A stretch of DNA of 64,000 bases from Ga0077536 sp035325705 (GTDB lineage: Bacteria; Pseudomonadota; Gammaproteobacteria; Ga0077536): positions 1 through 64,000 of the forward strand of contig DAOKZI010000020.1 of assembly GCA_035325705.1 (NCBI GenBank), in the 5' to 3' direction. This document shows positions 44,146 to 54,588 of this stretch, one piece after another. The notes beneath the pieces were generated by a model. It was given only the letters and a program-made list of their open reading frames with translations. It was not told the origin of the DNA and did no database searches. Position 1 is the stretch's first letter. Each line of letters opens with the position of its first letter. The position numbers and the translations under genes are program-made.

Positions 44146-46494
44146 TCACGCTGCGCTCATCGGGATCGGCCGCGTCGGGCCGGCGAGCGGGCCTTGGAGG
44201 AAATCGACGCCCATGCGGCTCAGCAGCTCGCGGGCGGCGAGGGTGCCGACACCGTCGGCGACGATCTTCACGTTCATCGTGCGCGCGACGCGCGAGAGGC
44301 CGAGGACGATCTCGTAGTCGACCGCGCTCGCGCCGAGGCGGCGCACGAAGCCTTCATCGATCTTCACGTAGTCCGGCCGCAGCCGCTTCAGGAGTTGAAA
44401 GGACAGGCCGTCTGCACCGTAGCCGTCGAGCGTCACGTGGCAGCCGCGTTGGCGCAGGATCTCGGCGAACGCGGCGCAGCCTTCGATCTCTTCGGCGGGC
44501 ACGGTAGCCGGAATTTCGAAGGCCAGACGGTGCGCCACCGGCGTGCCGCCGGCGAGCAGATCCAGCACGTAGGCGGCGTAGCGCTCGTCGGCGAGCGAGG
44601 CGGCGGAGACGTCGACGGCGAGGATGTCGTCGGCGCTCAGAAAGGAACGATCGGCGCGCAGCGCGGCGACGGCCGCCGCCACGCGGCGCCGGTCGAGCTC
44701 GGTCGCGAGCCTCGTCTGCGCAGTGCGCAGCTTGTCGCCGACGTGCGTCGCCTCCCCCTCGAGCTGCGGCACGAGCTCGGCGTAGCCGGGCTGCACGATC
44801 CGATCGTCCAGCGGCCGCGTCGGGGCGATCGCGAAGGCGATCCGATTGCGCTCCAGCGCCGCGCGCAGCGCGCGCGGATCGACCCCGCCGTCGCTTTCGA
44901 TGCGTCCGCCGCCGTCTTCGGTGAGCGCGCGCACGCGGTTGCCGCCGGCGCGCTTGGCGAGCGTGCAGGCGAGCCGCGCTCGCGTCAGCGCCGAGCGCTG
45001 CGCAGCGTCGCGGCTCGAAATTTCGGCGACGCCGGCGCTCGCGCGCACGCCGATCCAGCCGTGCTGCCAGGGCACGCGATGCCTTTCGATCGCCGCGCGC
45101 AGCGCATCGGCGGCCGCCGTCGCGCGTTCGAGCGTGTGGTTTTCGAGACAGACGCCGAACTCGTCCTCGCCCGTGCGGGCGAGCAGATGCGGTGCAGCCA
45201 CTTCCTCGCGTAGCACCGAGGCCAGTTCGCGCAGCACGCGATCGCCGGCCGGCAGCCCGTAGAGCTCGTTCAATTCGTCGAAGTCGTCGAGATCGAGGAT
45301 GCAGACGGCGTGGTGGGCGAGATCCTCCGCGGCGGCGGCGAGATTCGCGATTTGGGCCTCGAAGCGCGTGCGATCGGCGAGCGAGGTCAGGCCGTCGTGC
45401 GTCGCGCACCAGGCGAGCACCTGACCTTCCTCGCGCGCGGCGGTGACGTCGCGCAGCGAGAACACGAGGCCGTCGAGACGGTGCTGCGCGTCGTCGACCG
45501 GCGCGACGCTGCACTCGACGGCGAGGACGCGGCCGTCTTGTCGGCGCAGCCAGGAATGCGCCGGACCCTGCTGCGCTCGCCCGGTCGCGAAGCACTGTTC
45601 GATGAGATGAGCGGTCAGCTTGTCCTCATCCTGGGCAGCGAGATCGAGCACCTCCTGCACCGGGCGGCCGAGCGCGCTCGCGTAGCGCCTGCGCGTGAGC
45701 CTTTCCGCCGCGCGGTTGAGATACACGACGCGACCGCCGCGATCGACGCGCACCAGCGCATCGGTGATGGCCGTCAGCGTCGAGGTGGCATGGGCGTGAT
45801 CGTCGAGCGCCTGCGCGAGCGCGGCGAGCTGGCCGCGCACGGCCGCGGGATCCTGCGGATCGACCGGCACGGCGAGGCCGTGGCCGCGGGCCCGCACATG
45901 CAGGCGCGAGATCTCGCGGCGAAGATCGGACAGCTCGGCCGCGAGCTCCTGCTGGCGGCGCGCGAAGAGCACGAAGAGCGGCAGCACGAGGCCGCCCCAG
46001 GCCGCGGCTAGTCCCGGATCGCGATTCGCGAGCAGCCAGGTCGTCGGCGCGAAGAAGCCTGCCATCAGCGCGATCCAGCTCGGCGCCGCAAGCGCCATCA
46101 TCGGCACGGTCGCCCCGATCGCGGCGGAGCCGGCGATCAGCAGCACGAAGAGCGCGGGCAGCGCGAGCGTGGCGCCGATCAAGCCGACGCCGACGCCCCA
46201 CACCACACCGAGCACCGCGGCGAGCCCCTGCGACAGCGCCGCGCGCTCGTCGGGCACGCGCCAGTGCAGGACGAAGGCGGCGCCGAGGAGATTGAGCGAC
46301 AGGCAGATCAGCCAGCCGAAGACCAGCGCGGGCGGCGCCGCGGACAGCGCGGGCAGCACGACGCCGGCGGCGCACAGCGCGTTGAACGCGAGCCAGACGG
46401 CGGGATGGACGGGATGATCGTACCGCCGCTCCGCCGTCACGGCGGGCGTAGGCAAGGTCAGGGGTTCGGGTTGCGTATCGACACGCCGCGCCAT
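44146..46494 (-). CDS. Membrane-anchored PAS-GGDEF-EAL protein with degenerate motifs
   Basis: 782 residues. Five or six hydrophobic segments (about 30-178) are followed by a short coiled linker, a PAS domain (about 235-350, ending VFSLRDVTAAREEG), a GGDEF domain (about 360-520) and an EAL domain (about 540-775). The GGDEF loop reads TGEDEF (442-446 GEDEF), with Glu at the second Gly. The EAL motif position reads YAEL rather than EAL, the DDFG loop reads DGYG, and VADGVG replaces EGVE; KIDEGFV is kept. Phosphodiesterase activity is doubtful; c-di-GMP synthesis or sensing is possible. Confidence 0.9.
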   Translation of the reverse strand: MARRVDTQPEPLTLPTPAVTAERRYDHPVHPAVWLAFNALCAAGVVLPALSAAPPALVFGWLICLSLNLLGAAFVLHWRVPDERAALSQGLAAVLGVVWGVGVGLIGATLALPALFVLLIAGSAAIGATVPMMALAAPSWIALMAGFFAPTTWLLANRDPGLAAAWGGLVLPLFVLFARRQQELAAELSDLRREISRLHVRARGHGLAVPVDPQDPAAVRGQLAALAQALDDHAHATSTLTAITDALVRVDRGGRVVYLNRAAERLTRRRYASALGRPVQEVLDLAAQDEDKLTAHLIEQCFATGRAQQGPAHSWLRRQDGRVLAVECSVAPVDDAQHRLDGLVFSLRDVTAAREEGQVLAWCATHDGLTSLADRTRFEAQIANLAAAAEDLAHHAVCILDLDDFDELNELYGLPAGDRVLRELASVLREEVAAPHLLARTGEDEFGVCLENHTLERATAAADALRAAIERHRVPWQHGWIGVRASAGVAEISSRDAAQRSALTRARLACTLAKRAGGNRVRALTEDGGGRIESDGGVDPRALRAALERNRIAFAIAPTRPLDDRIVQPGYAELVPQLEGEATHVGDKLRTAQTRLATELDRRRVAAAVAALRADRSFLSADDILAVDVSAASLADERYAAYVLDLLAGGTPVAHRLAFEIPATVPAEEIEGCAAFAEILRQRGCHVTLDGYGADGLSFQLLKRLRPDYVKIDEGFVRRLGASAVDYEIVLGLSRVARTMNVKIVADGVGTLAARELLSRMGVDFLQGPLAGPTRPIPMSAA

Positions 46495-46846
46495 GCAGTT
46501 TCCTTCTGCGTGTCCAGCGGCCGCGATGCTCGATCGGCGTTCTCCCGCTGGCGTTTCCTTATCGAATCGGCCGTCCGCTCGTCGCGGGGCCCAGTCTCCT
46601 CGCGAGCGATCCGCTGCCGCCCGCGCCGCCGGCGCGCTGGCCGGCGCGTTCGGCCCTCAACATGTATCGTGAACGCGGGTCACACTGTGACGGCCGTCAC
46701 AGCTCGGGGACGTCCACCGCCGCCGCGGCGGCACACGCGCGCGTGCATCGGGCGGCGGAGCGGGGTTTCCTCACGAGATTTCGTGGTCGTGCGGCCGTTC
46801 GATCGGCGGAGTCTTCGTCGCTCCCGCCGGCGGTGTGCCTCCTGAA
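46495..46846. other. Upstream region of the GGDEF-EAL gene
   Basis: 352 bases between the argG stop and the GGDEF-EAL start (both minus strand). It holds no gene and no dispersed repeat. Its notable content is a CRP-like palindrome at 46686-46701, listed separately. Confidence 0.6.
46679..46701. promoter_or_regulatory. CRP/Clp-like palindrome with an overlapping second inverted repeat
   Basis: TGTGACGGCCGTCACA (46686-46701) is a perfect 16-base palindrome that equals the CRP-family consensus TGTGA-N6-TCACA. It overlaps GTCACA-c-TGTGAC (46679-46691). It lies about 190 bases before the GGDEF-EAL start codon. In Xanthomonas the CRP-like protein Clp binds this consensus and responds to c-di-GMP. 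Confidence 0.6.
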
Positions 46847-48070
<1,224 letters not shown>

Positions 48071-48532
48071 GGGAGTTCACGCTGCGTTGCGGGGAGGCGC
48101 GCATTGTGCCGAGGCCCGCGCGGCGAGGCAAACGGACCGCCGTCCCCGCTCGTGGCCCGGAAGGAGCGCGGCGGAATCCGGGCTTGTGTGCCAGCGCGTA
48201 TGCCGGATAAATCTAGCCACGGAGGACACGGAGAAGAGAAAAGTGGGCCGTGCCGGTCCGGTGATACGTGGACGGCGGTGCCGCAGCCCGGGTGGAGCGC
48301 GCAGCGCGTAACCCGGGATCGCGCATGCCCGATACGCAAAGGCTTTCGGCCCTGCGCGGCGCGCGCCGCGCCGAGTCTTCTCGAATGCATGAGATAACGG
48401 CGGGCGCCCTCTTTCACGGCAACCTACGGTTGCCATCCATCCCTTTCTTCCTCCGTGCCCTCCGTGTCCTCCGTGGCTGGATTCCTTCAGCGCATGTACT
48501 GGCACACAAGCCCGGATTCCACCGCGTGGGCG
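48071..48532. repeat. Intergenic cluster of family A, B and D repeats
   Basis: 462 bases with no gene. A family B variant (GCCCGGAAGGAGCGCGGCGG) is at 48151-48183 and a forward family A copy at 48210-48238. A B/D composite is at 48283-48392, in the orientation CAGCCCGGGTGGAGCGCGCA through GCATGCCCGATACGCAAAGG to CTCGAATGCATGAG. A GGCAAC-ctacg-GTTGCC hairpin at about 48418-48434 and a reverse family A copy at 48450-48483 complete the array. Confidence 0.85.
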
Positions 48533-49312
48533 TCAAATCGCCAGCGCGTCCTCCAGGGCGAGCATGAATTCGGCCGGCGCTTCGGCGTGGGGCCAGTGGC
48601 CGCCGTGGGCGACGGTGTGGAGGCAGACGTGCAGGAAGGCCGGCTGCATCGCGGCCAGCGTCGCGCTCGTCACGCGCTCGGAGCGGGCACCGCGGATGAC
48701 GTGCACGGGGCCCGCGTAGCGCGCGTCCGCCGGCACGGGGAGGGCGTCGATCAGCGCGGGCATCGCCGCGCGCAGGCCGTCGAGGTTGAAGCGCCAGGCA
48801 CCGCCCTCGGCGCCGGGCAGGAAGTTCTGCAGCAGGAAGAGCCGCACCTCGCGATCGGGTACGGCGGCGGCGAGCGCCTCCTCGGCCTGCTGGCGGCGCC
48901 GGATGTCGGCCAGCGGCAGCGCGCGCATCGCGTCGATGATCGCCGTGTGCTGATCCGGGGTCGCGAGCGGCGCGATGTCGACGACGATGAGGCGCGCGAC
49001 GCGGGCGGGCTCGAGCAGCGCGAGTGTCATCGCGGTCTTGCCGCCCATGCTGTGGCCGAGCAGCGTCACCGGGCCGAGCCTAAGGCGCTCGATCAGCGCC
49101 GCGACGTCCGCCGCCATCAGCCGATAGTCCATCGCCGTCGTGTGCGGCGAGCGGCCGTGATTGCGCGCGTCGACGGCCAGCACGCGATAGCGATCCGACA
49201 GCGCGCGCGCCACGCTCTGCCAGTTGCGCGCCGAGCCGAACAGGCCGTGCAGGATGAGCAGCGGCGGGCCGGCGCCGAGCGCGTCGTAGGCGAGTTCGAC
49301 GGGCTCGCTCAC
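48533..49312 (-). CDS. Alpha/beta hydrolase, YbfF-like esterase
   Basis: 259 residues from GTG 49312, overlapping the nudix stop by four bases. Alpha/beta-hydrolase motifs are LLILHGLFGSARNW (oxyanion region), the nucleophile elbow GHSMGGKTAM, VDIAPL and the C-terminal His in AHGGHWPHAE. VDARNHGRSPHT is typical of YbfF-type short acyl esterases. It is last of the aceE-aceF-nudix-hydrolase series. Confidence 0.88.
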   Translation of the reverse strand: MSEPVELAYDALGAGPPLLILHGLFGSARNWQSVARALSDRYRVLAVDARNHGRSPHTTAMDYRLMAADVAALIERLRLGPVTLLGHSMGGKTAMTLALLEPARVARLIVVDIAPLATPDQHTAIIDAMRALPLADIRRRQQAEEALAAAVPDREVRLFLLQNFLPGAEGGAWRFNLDGLRAAMPALIDALPVPADARYAGPVHVIRGARSERVTSATLAAMQPAFLHVCLHTVAHGGHWPHAEAPAEFMLALEDALAI

Positions 49313-49782
49313 GACGGCTCGCCGCGCAGCGCCGCGGGCAGCTTGGCGAGGTTCAGCTTCTCCAGCGGCCAGATGCCGAGCAGGCGGATGTCCTCGTCGA
49401 TGCCGTCCATCACCGGCAGCGCGAGATGCTCGCCGGGACCGAGCCAGGCGTGATCGACGTGCTCGTGATTGAGCGCGACGCTGCCGCAATGCCAGCGATA
49501 GTGGAAGAGATGCAGCTCGTAGCGGCCGCCCCACAGCGTGTCGCGCAGCGGCCCCAGACGCCGCAGCTCGCTCACGACGTGCGCCTCGCCGATTTCCTCG
49601 CGCAGCTCGCGTCTCGCACAGTCCTCCGCCGTCTCGCCGTCCTCGATGTGGCCGGCCGGAAAGCCCCATTGATCCGGACCGAGCGGTCGGTCGTGGGCGC
49701 GCAGCAGGAACAGGAGACGCGAGGCCTCGTCCTCGAGCACGCAGATCGAGAACCGCGCGAGCGGCGGCGCAGGCTCGCTCAC
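49309..49782 (-). CDS. NUDIX hydrolase
   Basis: 157 residues from GTG 49782. The Nudix box GHIEDGETAEDCARRELREEIGEA fits GX5EX7REUXEEXGU. QWGFPAGHIEDGE precedes it. The substrate (a nucleoside diphosphate derivative) cannot be told. It begins 7 bases after aceF and overlaps the hydrolase start by four bases, so it is probably in the same transcript. Confidence 0.9.
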   Translation of the reverse strand: MSEPAPPLARFSICVLEDEASRLLFLLRAHDRPLGPDQWGFPAGHIEDGETAEDCARRELREEIGEAHVVSELRRLGPLRDTLWGGRYELHLFHYRWHCGSVALNHEHVDHAWLGPGEHLALPVMDGIDEDIRLLGIWPLEKLNLAKLPAALRGEPS

Positions 49783-49789
49783 GCGACCC

Positions 49790-51490
49790 TCAGAGCAGCA
49801 GCTCGCGGAGATCGCCGAGCGCCGCGCCGAGGAAGCGCGTGAATTCGGCGGCGAGGACGCCGTCGATCACGCGGTGATCGTAGGACAGCGACAGCGGCAG
49901 CAGCAGGCGCGGCTCGAAGCCGCCGTTGCGCCACACGGGTTTCATCGCCGCCGGCGAGACGCCGAGGATCGCGACCTCGGGCGGGTTGATGATCGGCGTG
50001 AACGCGGTGCCGCTGATCCCGCCGAGGCTCGTGATCGTGAAGCAGCCGCCCTGCATCTCCGCCGGCGTCAGCTTGCCGTCGCGCGCCTTGAGGCCGAGCG
50101 TGCGGATCTCGCGGGCGAGCTCGAACACGCCCTTGCGATCGGCGTCGCGCAGCACCGGCACCACGAGCCCGCGCGGCGTGTTCGCCGCGATGCCGAGATG
50201 GCAGTAGCGCTTGTAGACTAGCGATTCGCCGTCGGGCGTCAGCGATGCGTTGAAATCGGGAAATTTCGCGAGCGCGCTCGCCACCGCCTTGGCGATGAAG
50301 GCGACGAGCGTGAGCTTGGTGCCCGCCTCTTCCGCCGCCGCGGCCTTCGCCTTGCGGAAGGCTTCGAGCTCGGTGACGTCGGCTTCGTCGAACTGCGTGA
50401 CATGCGGAATCGTCACCCAGCTCCGATGCAGGTTCTGGCCGGTCAGCTTGCGGATCTTGTTGAGCGGCTGCGTTTCGACCGGGCCGAAGCGGGAGAAATC
50501 GACGGCCGGTGCCCCCGGCAGCGCGAAGAGGCCGCCCGCCGCCGCGCCGGCGCGGCGCTCGCCCATCGCGCGTTTGACGTGGGCGACGACGTCCTCGCGC
50601 TGGATGCGGCCCTTGCGCCCGCTGCCCTGTACCTCGTGCAGATCGACGCCGAGCTCGCGCGCGAGGCGGCGCATCGCGGGACTCGCATAGACGTGCGAGA
50701 TCTCCGCCGGCGCCTGCGGCGCGGCGGGCGCGTCCATCGCCGGATCGAGCGCGGGCATCTGCGCCCCGGACGGCGCGGCTGCCGGCGCCGCGGCCGGCTC
50801 GGCGCCCGCCTCCGCCGCGCTTTCGAGCTCGACGATCGGCGTGCCGGTCGACACCTTGTCGCCGGTCTTCACCAGCACGCGCTTGACCGTGCCGGCGTAG
50901 GGCGCGGGGATGTCCATCGTCGCCTTGTCGCTCTCGAGCGTCAGCAGCGGCGCCTCGACGCCGACGACGTCGCCGGGCTTGACGAGGATCTCGATGACGT
51001 CGACCTCGGGGAAATCGCCGAGATCGGGAACGCGCACCTCGCGCACGCTGGGGCCTGCGCTCGCGGGCGGCTTCGCGTCCGCCGGCGGCGGCGCAGCGGC
51101 GGACGGCGCCGCGGCAGGCGCAGGCGCTGCCTTGGGCGCAGGCGCTGCGTCGGAAGCAGAAGCTGCGGGCGCAGCCGCTGTGTCGGAGGAAGCAGGCGCT
51201 GCGGGCGCAGGCGCCGCCGGGGCCGCTGCGCTCGGTGCCGCCGGCGCGCCCGCGTCGTCGACGTCCAGCATCAGGATGCGCGCGCCTTCGCCGACCTTGT
51301 CGCCGATCTTCACGCCGATGCGGCCGACGCGGCCGGCGCGCGGCGCGGGGATGTCCATCGTCGCCTTGTCGCTCTCCAGCGTGATCAGAGGATCCTCGGG
51401 CGCGACGACGTCCCCCGGCTTGACGAGAATGTCGATCACGTCGACCGCGTCGAAGTCGCCGATATCGGGGACGAGAACTTCTATTTCCAT
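49790..51490 (-). CDS. aceF: Pyruvate dehydrogenase E2, dihydrolipoyl acetyltransferase
   Basis: 566 residues from ATG 51490. Two lipoyl domains (about 1-75 and 120-195) each carry the lipoylation motif ESDKATMDIPAP (K42 in the first). They are separated by long Ala/Pro-rich linkers. A peripheral-subunit-binding domain (YASPAMRRLARELGVDLHEV) follows, then the catalytic domain ending in SYDHRVIDGVLAAEF. It transfers acetyl groups to CoA. It is 174 bases downstream of aceE. The E3 gene is not in this window. Confidence 0.97.
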   Translation of the reverse strand: MEIEVLVPDIGDFDAVDVIDILVKPGDVVAPEDPLITLESDKATMDIPAPRAGRVGRIGVKIGDKVGEGARILMLDVDDAGAPAAPSAAAPAAPAPAAPASSDTAAAPAASASDAAPAPKAAPAPAAAPSAAAPPPADAKPPASAGPSVREVRVPDLGDFPEVDVIEILVKPGDVVGVEAPLLTLESDKATMDIPAPYAGTVKRVLVKTGDKVSTGTPIVELESAAEAGAEPAAAPAAAPSGAQMPALDPAMDAPAAPQAPAEISHVYASPAMRRLARELGVDLHEVQGSGRKGRIQREDVVAHVKRAMGERRAGAAAGGLFALPGAPAVDFSRFGPVETQPLNKIRKLTGQNLHRSWVTIPHVTQFDEADVTELEAFRKAKAAAAEEAGTKLTLVAFIAKAVASALAKFPDFNASLTPDGESLVYKRYCHLGIAANTPRGLVVPVLRDADRKGVFELAREIRTLGLKARDGKLTPAEMQGGCFTITSLGGISGTAFTPIINPPEVAILGVSPAAMKPVWRNGGFEPRLLLPLSLSYDHRVIDGVLAAEFTRFLGAALGDLRELLL

Positions 51491-51537
51491 GCGTGACTCG
51501 CTTTCTGCGCCGCTGGCCCTTGCCGTCGAAGGCCCGC

Positions 51538-51543
51538 AGTATA
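51538..51543 (-). promoter_or_regulatory. Candidate -10 box for an internal aceF promoter
   Basis: On the minus strand TTTTATACTG contains TATACT about 50 bases before aceF ATG 51490, inside the AT-richer 174-bp aceE-aceF spacer. No good -35 was found; TTAATG lies about 15 bases upstream. Confidence 0.3.
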
Positions 51544-51664
51544 AAAGTTGGTCGCAGGCATTAATGACCGAAACCGGCCGCACAGGACCGGCGCCGCGCA
51601 TTTTTTCGCTCGCCGCGGCGCTGCTTCGCGTGCATTCCTGCCATGACCGTCGTGCCGCTCGCGC

Positions 51665-54331
51665 TCAGACCGTGACGGGATTCGGCTTCTCCGGATCGAG
51701 GCCGTACTTCGCGATCGCCGCGGCGACCTTCGCCGCGGCGAGCTTGCCGTCGTCGGCGAGGGCCTTCAGCGCGGCAACGACGATGAAGTATCGATTGACC
51801 TCGAAGAACTCGCGCAGCTTCTTCCGCGAGTCCGAACGGCCGAAGCCGTCGGTGCCGAGCACGCGATAGCGCGCGGGCACGAATTCCCGGATCTGATCCG
51901 CATAGGTCTTCAGGTAGTCGGTGGCGGCGACCACCGGGCCGGTCTCGCCTTCGAGCTGCAGCGTGACCCAGGGTTTGCGCGGCGCCGCTTCGGGGTGCAG
52001 CGTGTTCCAGCGCGCGCAGTCCAGGCCGTCGCGGCGCAGCTCGTTCATGCTGGTCGCGCTCCACACATTGGCGGCGATCCCGAAATCCGCTTCGAGCAGC
52101 TCGCCGGCCGCAATCACCTCGCGCAGGATCGTGCCGCTGCCGAGGAGCTGGATCTGCGCCTTCTTGCGTTCCTGCAGCTTGTACAGGCCCTTGACGATGC
52201 CCTCCTCGGCGCCGGCCGGCAGCGCCGGGTGCACGTAGTTCTCGTTCATCACGGTGATGTAGTAGAAGACGTTCTCCTGGCGCTCGAACATGCGTTTCAG
52301 GCCGTCGTGGACGATCACCGCGAGCTCGTAGGCAAAGGTCGGATCGTAGGACACGCAGTTCGGAATCGTCGACGCGAGCAGATGGCTGTGGCCGTCCTGA
52401 TGCTGCAGGCCTTCGCCGGCGAGCGTCGTGCGGCCCGAGGTGCCGCCGAGCAGGAAGCCGCGCGCCTGCATGTCGCCGGCCGCCCACGTGAGATCGCCGA
52501 CGCGCTGGAAGCCGAACATCGAGTAGAAGATGAAGAACGGGATGATCTGCAGGCCGTGGTTCGCGTAGGCCGTCGCGGCCGCGATCCACGAGCACATCGC
52601 GCCCGCTTCGTTGATGCCTTCCTCGATGACCTGTCCCTTGATGTCCTCGCGGTAGTACATCACCTCGTCGCGATCGACGGGCTCGTAGAGCTGGCCGACC
52701 GAGGAGTAGATGCCGAGCTGGCGGAACATGCCTTCCATGCCGAAAGTGCGCGCCTCGTCCGGCACGATCGGCACCACGCGCGGGCCGATCTGCTTGTCGC
52801 GCGTCAGCGCCGTGAGCAGGCGCACGAAAGCCATGGTGGTCGAGATGTCGCGATCGTCCGTGCCCTTCAGCATCGCGTCGAAGATCGACAGCGGCGGAAT
52901 GGCGATGGGCTCGGCGCTGCGCCGGCGCCGCGGCAGGAAACCGCCCATCGCCGCCGTGCGCTCGCGCAGGTATTTCATCTCCGGGCTGTCTTCGGGCGGC
53001 CGGTAGTACGGCGCATTGGCGAGCTCGGCGTCGGAGATCGGGATGTGGAAGCGATCGCGGAAGTGGCGCAGCGCGTCCTCGCCCATCTTCTTCTGCTGGT
53101 GCGTGACCATCTTGCCTTCGCCGGCCTCGCCCATGCCGTAGCCCTTGATGGTCTTGCACAGGATGACGGTCGGCTGGCCGGTGTGCTGCATCGCCTGCGC
53201 GTAGGCCGCATAGACCTTGTGCGGATCGTGGCCGCCGCGATTGAGGCGCCAGATGTCCTCGTCCGTCATGTTCGCGACCATGGCCTTGAGCTCGGGATAC
53301 TTGCCGAAGAAGCGCTCGCGCACGAAGGCGCCGTTCATCGCCTTGTAGGCCTGGTATTCGCCGTCGACGGACTCCTCCATGCGCTGCAGGAGCAGGCCCT
53401 TCGTGTCGCGCGCGAGCAGCGGATCCCAGTACGAGCCCCAGATCACCTTGATGACGTTCCAGCCGGCGCCTCGGAAATCGGATTCGAGCTCCTGGATGAT
53501 CTTGCCGTTGCCGCGCACGGGCCCGTCCAGGCGCTGCAGGTTGCAGTTGATGACGAAGATGAGATTGTCGAGCTTCTCACGCGAGGCGAGCGAGGCGGCG
53601 CCGAAGGATTCGGGCTCGTCCATCTCGCCGTCGCCGACGAAGGCCCAGACCTTGCGGCCCTCGGTGTTCACGAGCCCGCGGTTGTGCAGATAGCGCATGA
53701 AGCGCGCCTGGTAGATCGCCATGATCGGGCCCAAGCCCATCGACACCGTCGGGAACTGCCAGAAGTCCGGCATCAGCCACGGATGCGGGTATGAGGTGAG
53801 GCCCTTGCCGTCGACGTCCTGGCGGAAGTTGTCGAGCTGTTCCTCGCTGATGAGCCCGAGCAGATAGGCGCGCGCATAGATGCCGGGCGCGGAGTGGCCC
53901 TGGATGTAGATCAGATCGCCGCCGTGCGCGTCGCTGGGCGCGTGCCAGAAATGGTTGTAGCCGACTTCGTACAGCGTCGCCGCCGAGGCGTAGCTCGCGA
54001 TGTGGCCGCCGAGCTCCCGGTTCTTGCGGTTCGCCTTCACCACCATCGCCATCGCGTTCCAGCGATTGATCGAGCGGATGCGCCACTCGAGCGCGGGATC
54101 GCCGGGCGTGTACTGCTCGAGATGCGGCGGGATGGTGTTGATGTAGGCGGTGTTCGCCGAGTAGGGCAGGGTGGCGCCGGAGCGGCGCGCCTTGTCGATC
54201 AGACGTTCGAGCAGGTAGTGCGCGCGCTCGATGCCTTCGCGTTCGACGACGGCCTCGAGGGCTTCGATCCATTCGCGGGTTTCGGCGGGATCGCGATCGT
54301 TGTTCAGGGGGGGCTGGACGGGAGTCGACAT
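51665..54331 (-). CDS. aceE: Pyruvate dehydrogenase E1 component (homodimeric type)
   Basis: 888 residues, the length of E. coli AceE (887). The thiamine-diphosphate motif GDGEMDEPES(FGAAS), with downstream NCNLQRLDGPVRGNGKI, is present. Further family blocks are GHSAPGIYARAYLLG, the KTIKGYGMGEAGEGK block and GTSGRTTLAGEGLQHQDGHS. It decarboxylates pyruvate and acetylates the lipoyl groups of E2. It is divergent from pepA across 257 bases in which no clear promoter was identified. Confidence 0.98.
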   Translation of the reverse strand: MSTPVQPPLNNDRDPAETREWIEALEAVVEREGIERAHYLLERLIDKARRSGATLPYSANTAYINTIPPHLEQYTPGDPALEWRIRSINRWNAMAMVVKANRKNRELGGHIASYASAATLYEVGYNHFWHAPSDAHGGDLIYIQGHSAPGIYARAYLLGLISEEQLDNFRQDVDGKGLTSYPHPWLMPDFWQFPTVSMGLGPIMAIYQARFMRYLHNRGLVNTEGRKVWAFVGDGEMDEPESFGAASLASREKLDNLIFVINCNLQRLDGPVRGNGKIIQELESDFRGAGWNVIKVIWGSYWDPLLARDTKGLLLQRMEESVDGEYQAYKAMNGAFVRERFFGKYPELKAMVANMTDEDIWRLNRGGHDPHKVYAAYAQAMQHTGQPTVILCKTIKGYGMGEAGEGKMVTHQQKKMGEDALRHFRDRFHIPISDAELANAPYYRPPEDSPEMKYLRERTAAMGGFLPRRRRSAEPIAIPPLSIFDAMLKGTDDRDISTTMAFVRLLTALTRDKQIGPRVVPIVPDEARTFGMEGMFRQLGIYSSVGQLYEPVDRDEVMYYREDIKGQVIEEGINEAGAMCSWIAAATAYANHGLQIIPFFIFYSMFGFQRVGDLTWAAGDMQARGFLLGGTSGRTTLAGEGLQHQDGHSHLLASTIPNCVSYDPTFAYELAVIVHDGLKRMFERQENVFYYITVMNENYVHPALPAGAEEGIVKGLYKLQERKKAQIQLLGSGTILREVIAAGELLEADFGIAANVWSATSMNELRRDGLDCARWNTLHPEAAPRKPWVTLQLEGETGPVVAATDYLKTYADQIREFVPARYRVLGTDGFGRSDSRKKLREFFEVNRYFIVVAALKALADDGKLAAAKVAAAIAKYGLDPEKPNPVTV

Positions 54332-54588
54332 GAGCGCACGAGTCTCCTGCTGGGGGGAGTCGCCGCGTAGGGCGGCGGCTTCCGCGGGTCATGGCCGGAT
54401 CGCGCGCCTTCGTCACGGCGCGGATCCCTCGCTTCGTAGTGTACCGTAGACCGTGCGCCGCGCGGGCCGCGGCGAGCTCTGCGCGCGGCGAGGGTCGCGT
54501 TGCTGCCGCGCTGCGAGTTTCGCAGGCTCGCAAACGGCGCGCGCTGCGTCGCCGGTCTTCGAGGGTCCATCACGGGAGATAGAGCCGC

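Noticed and set aside
43933..45213. Plus-strand 426-codon frame starting in the repeats and running antisense to the GGDEF-EAL gene
   Set aside because: Its first part merely translates the D/B repeat (the same peptide recurs at other copies) and the rest is antisense to a well-supported gene.
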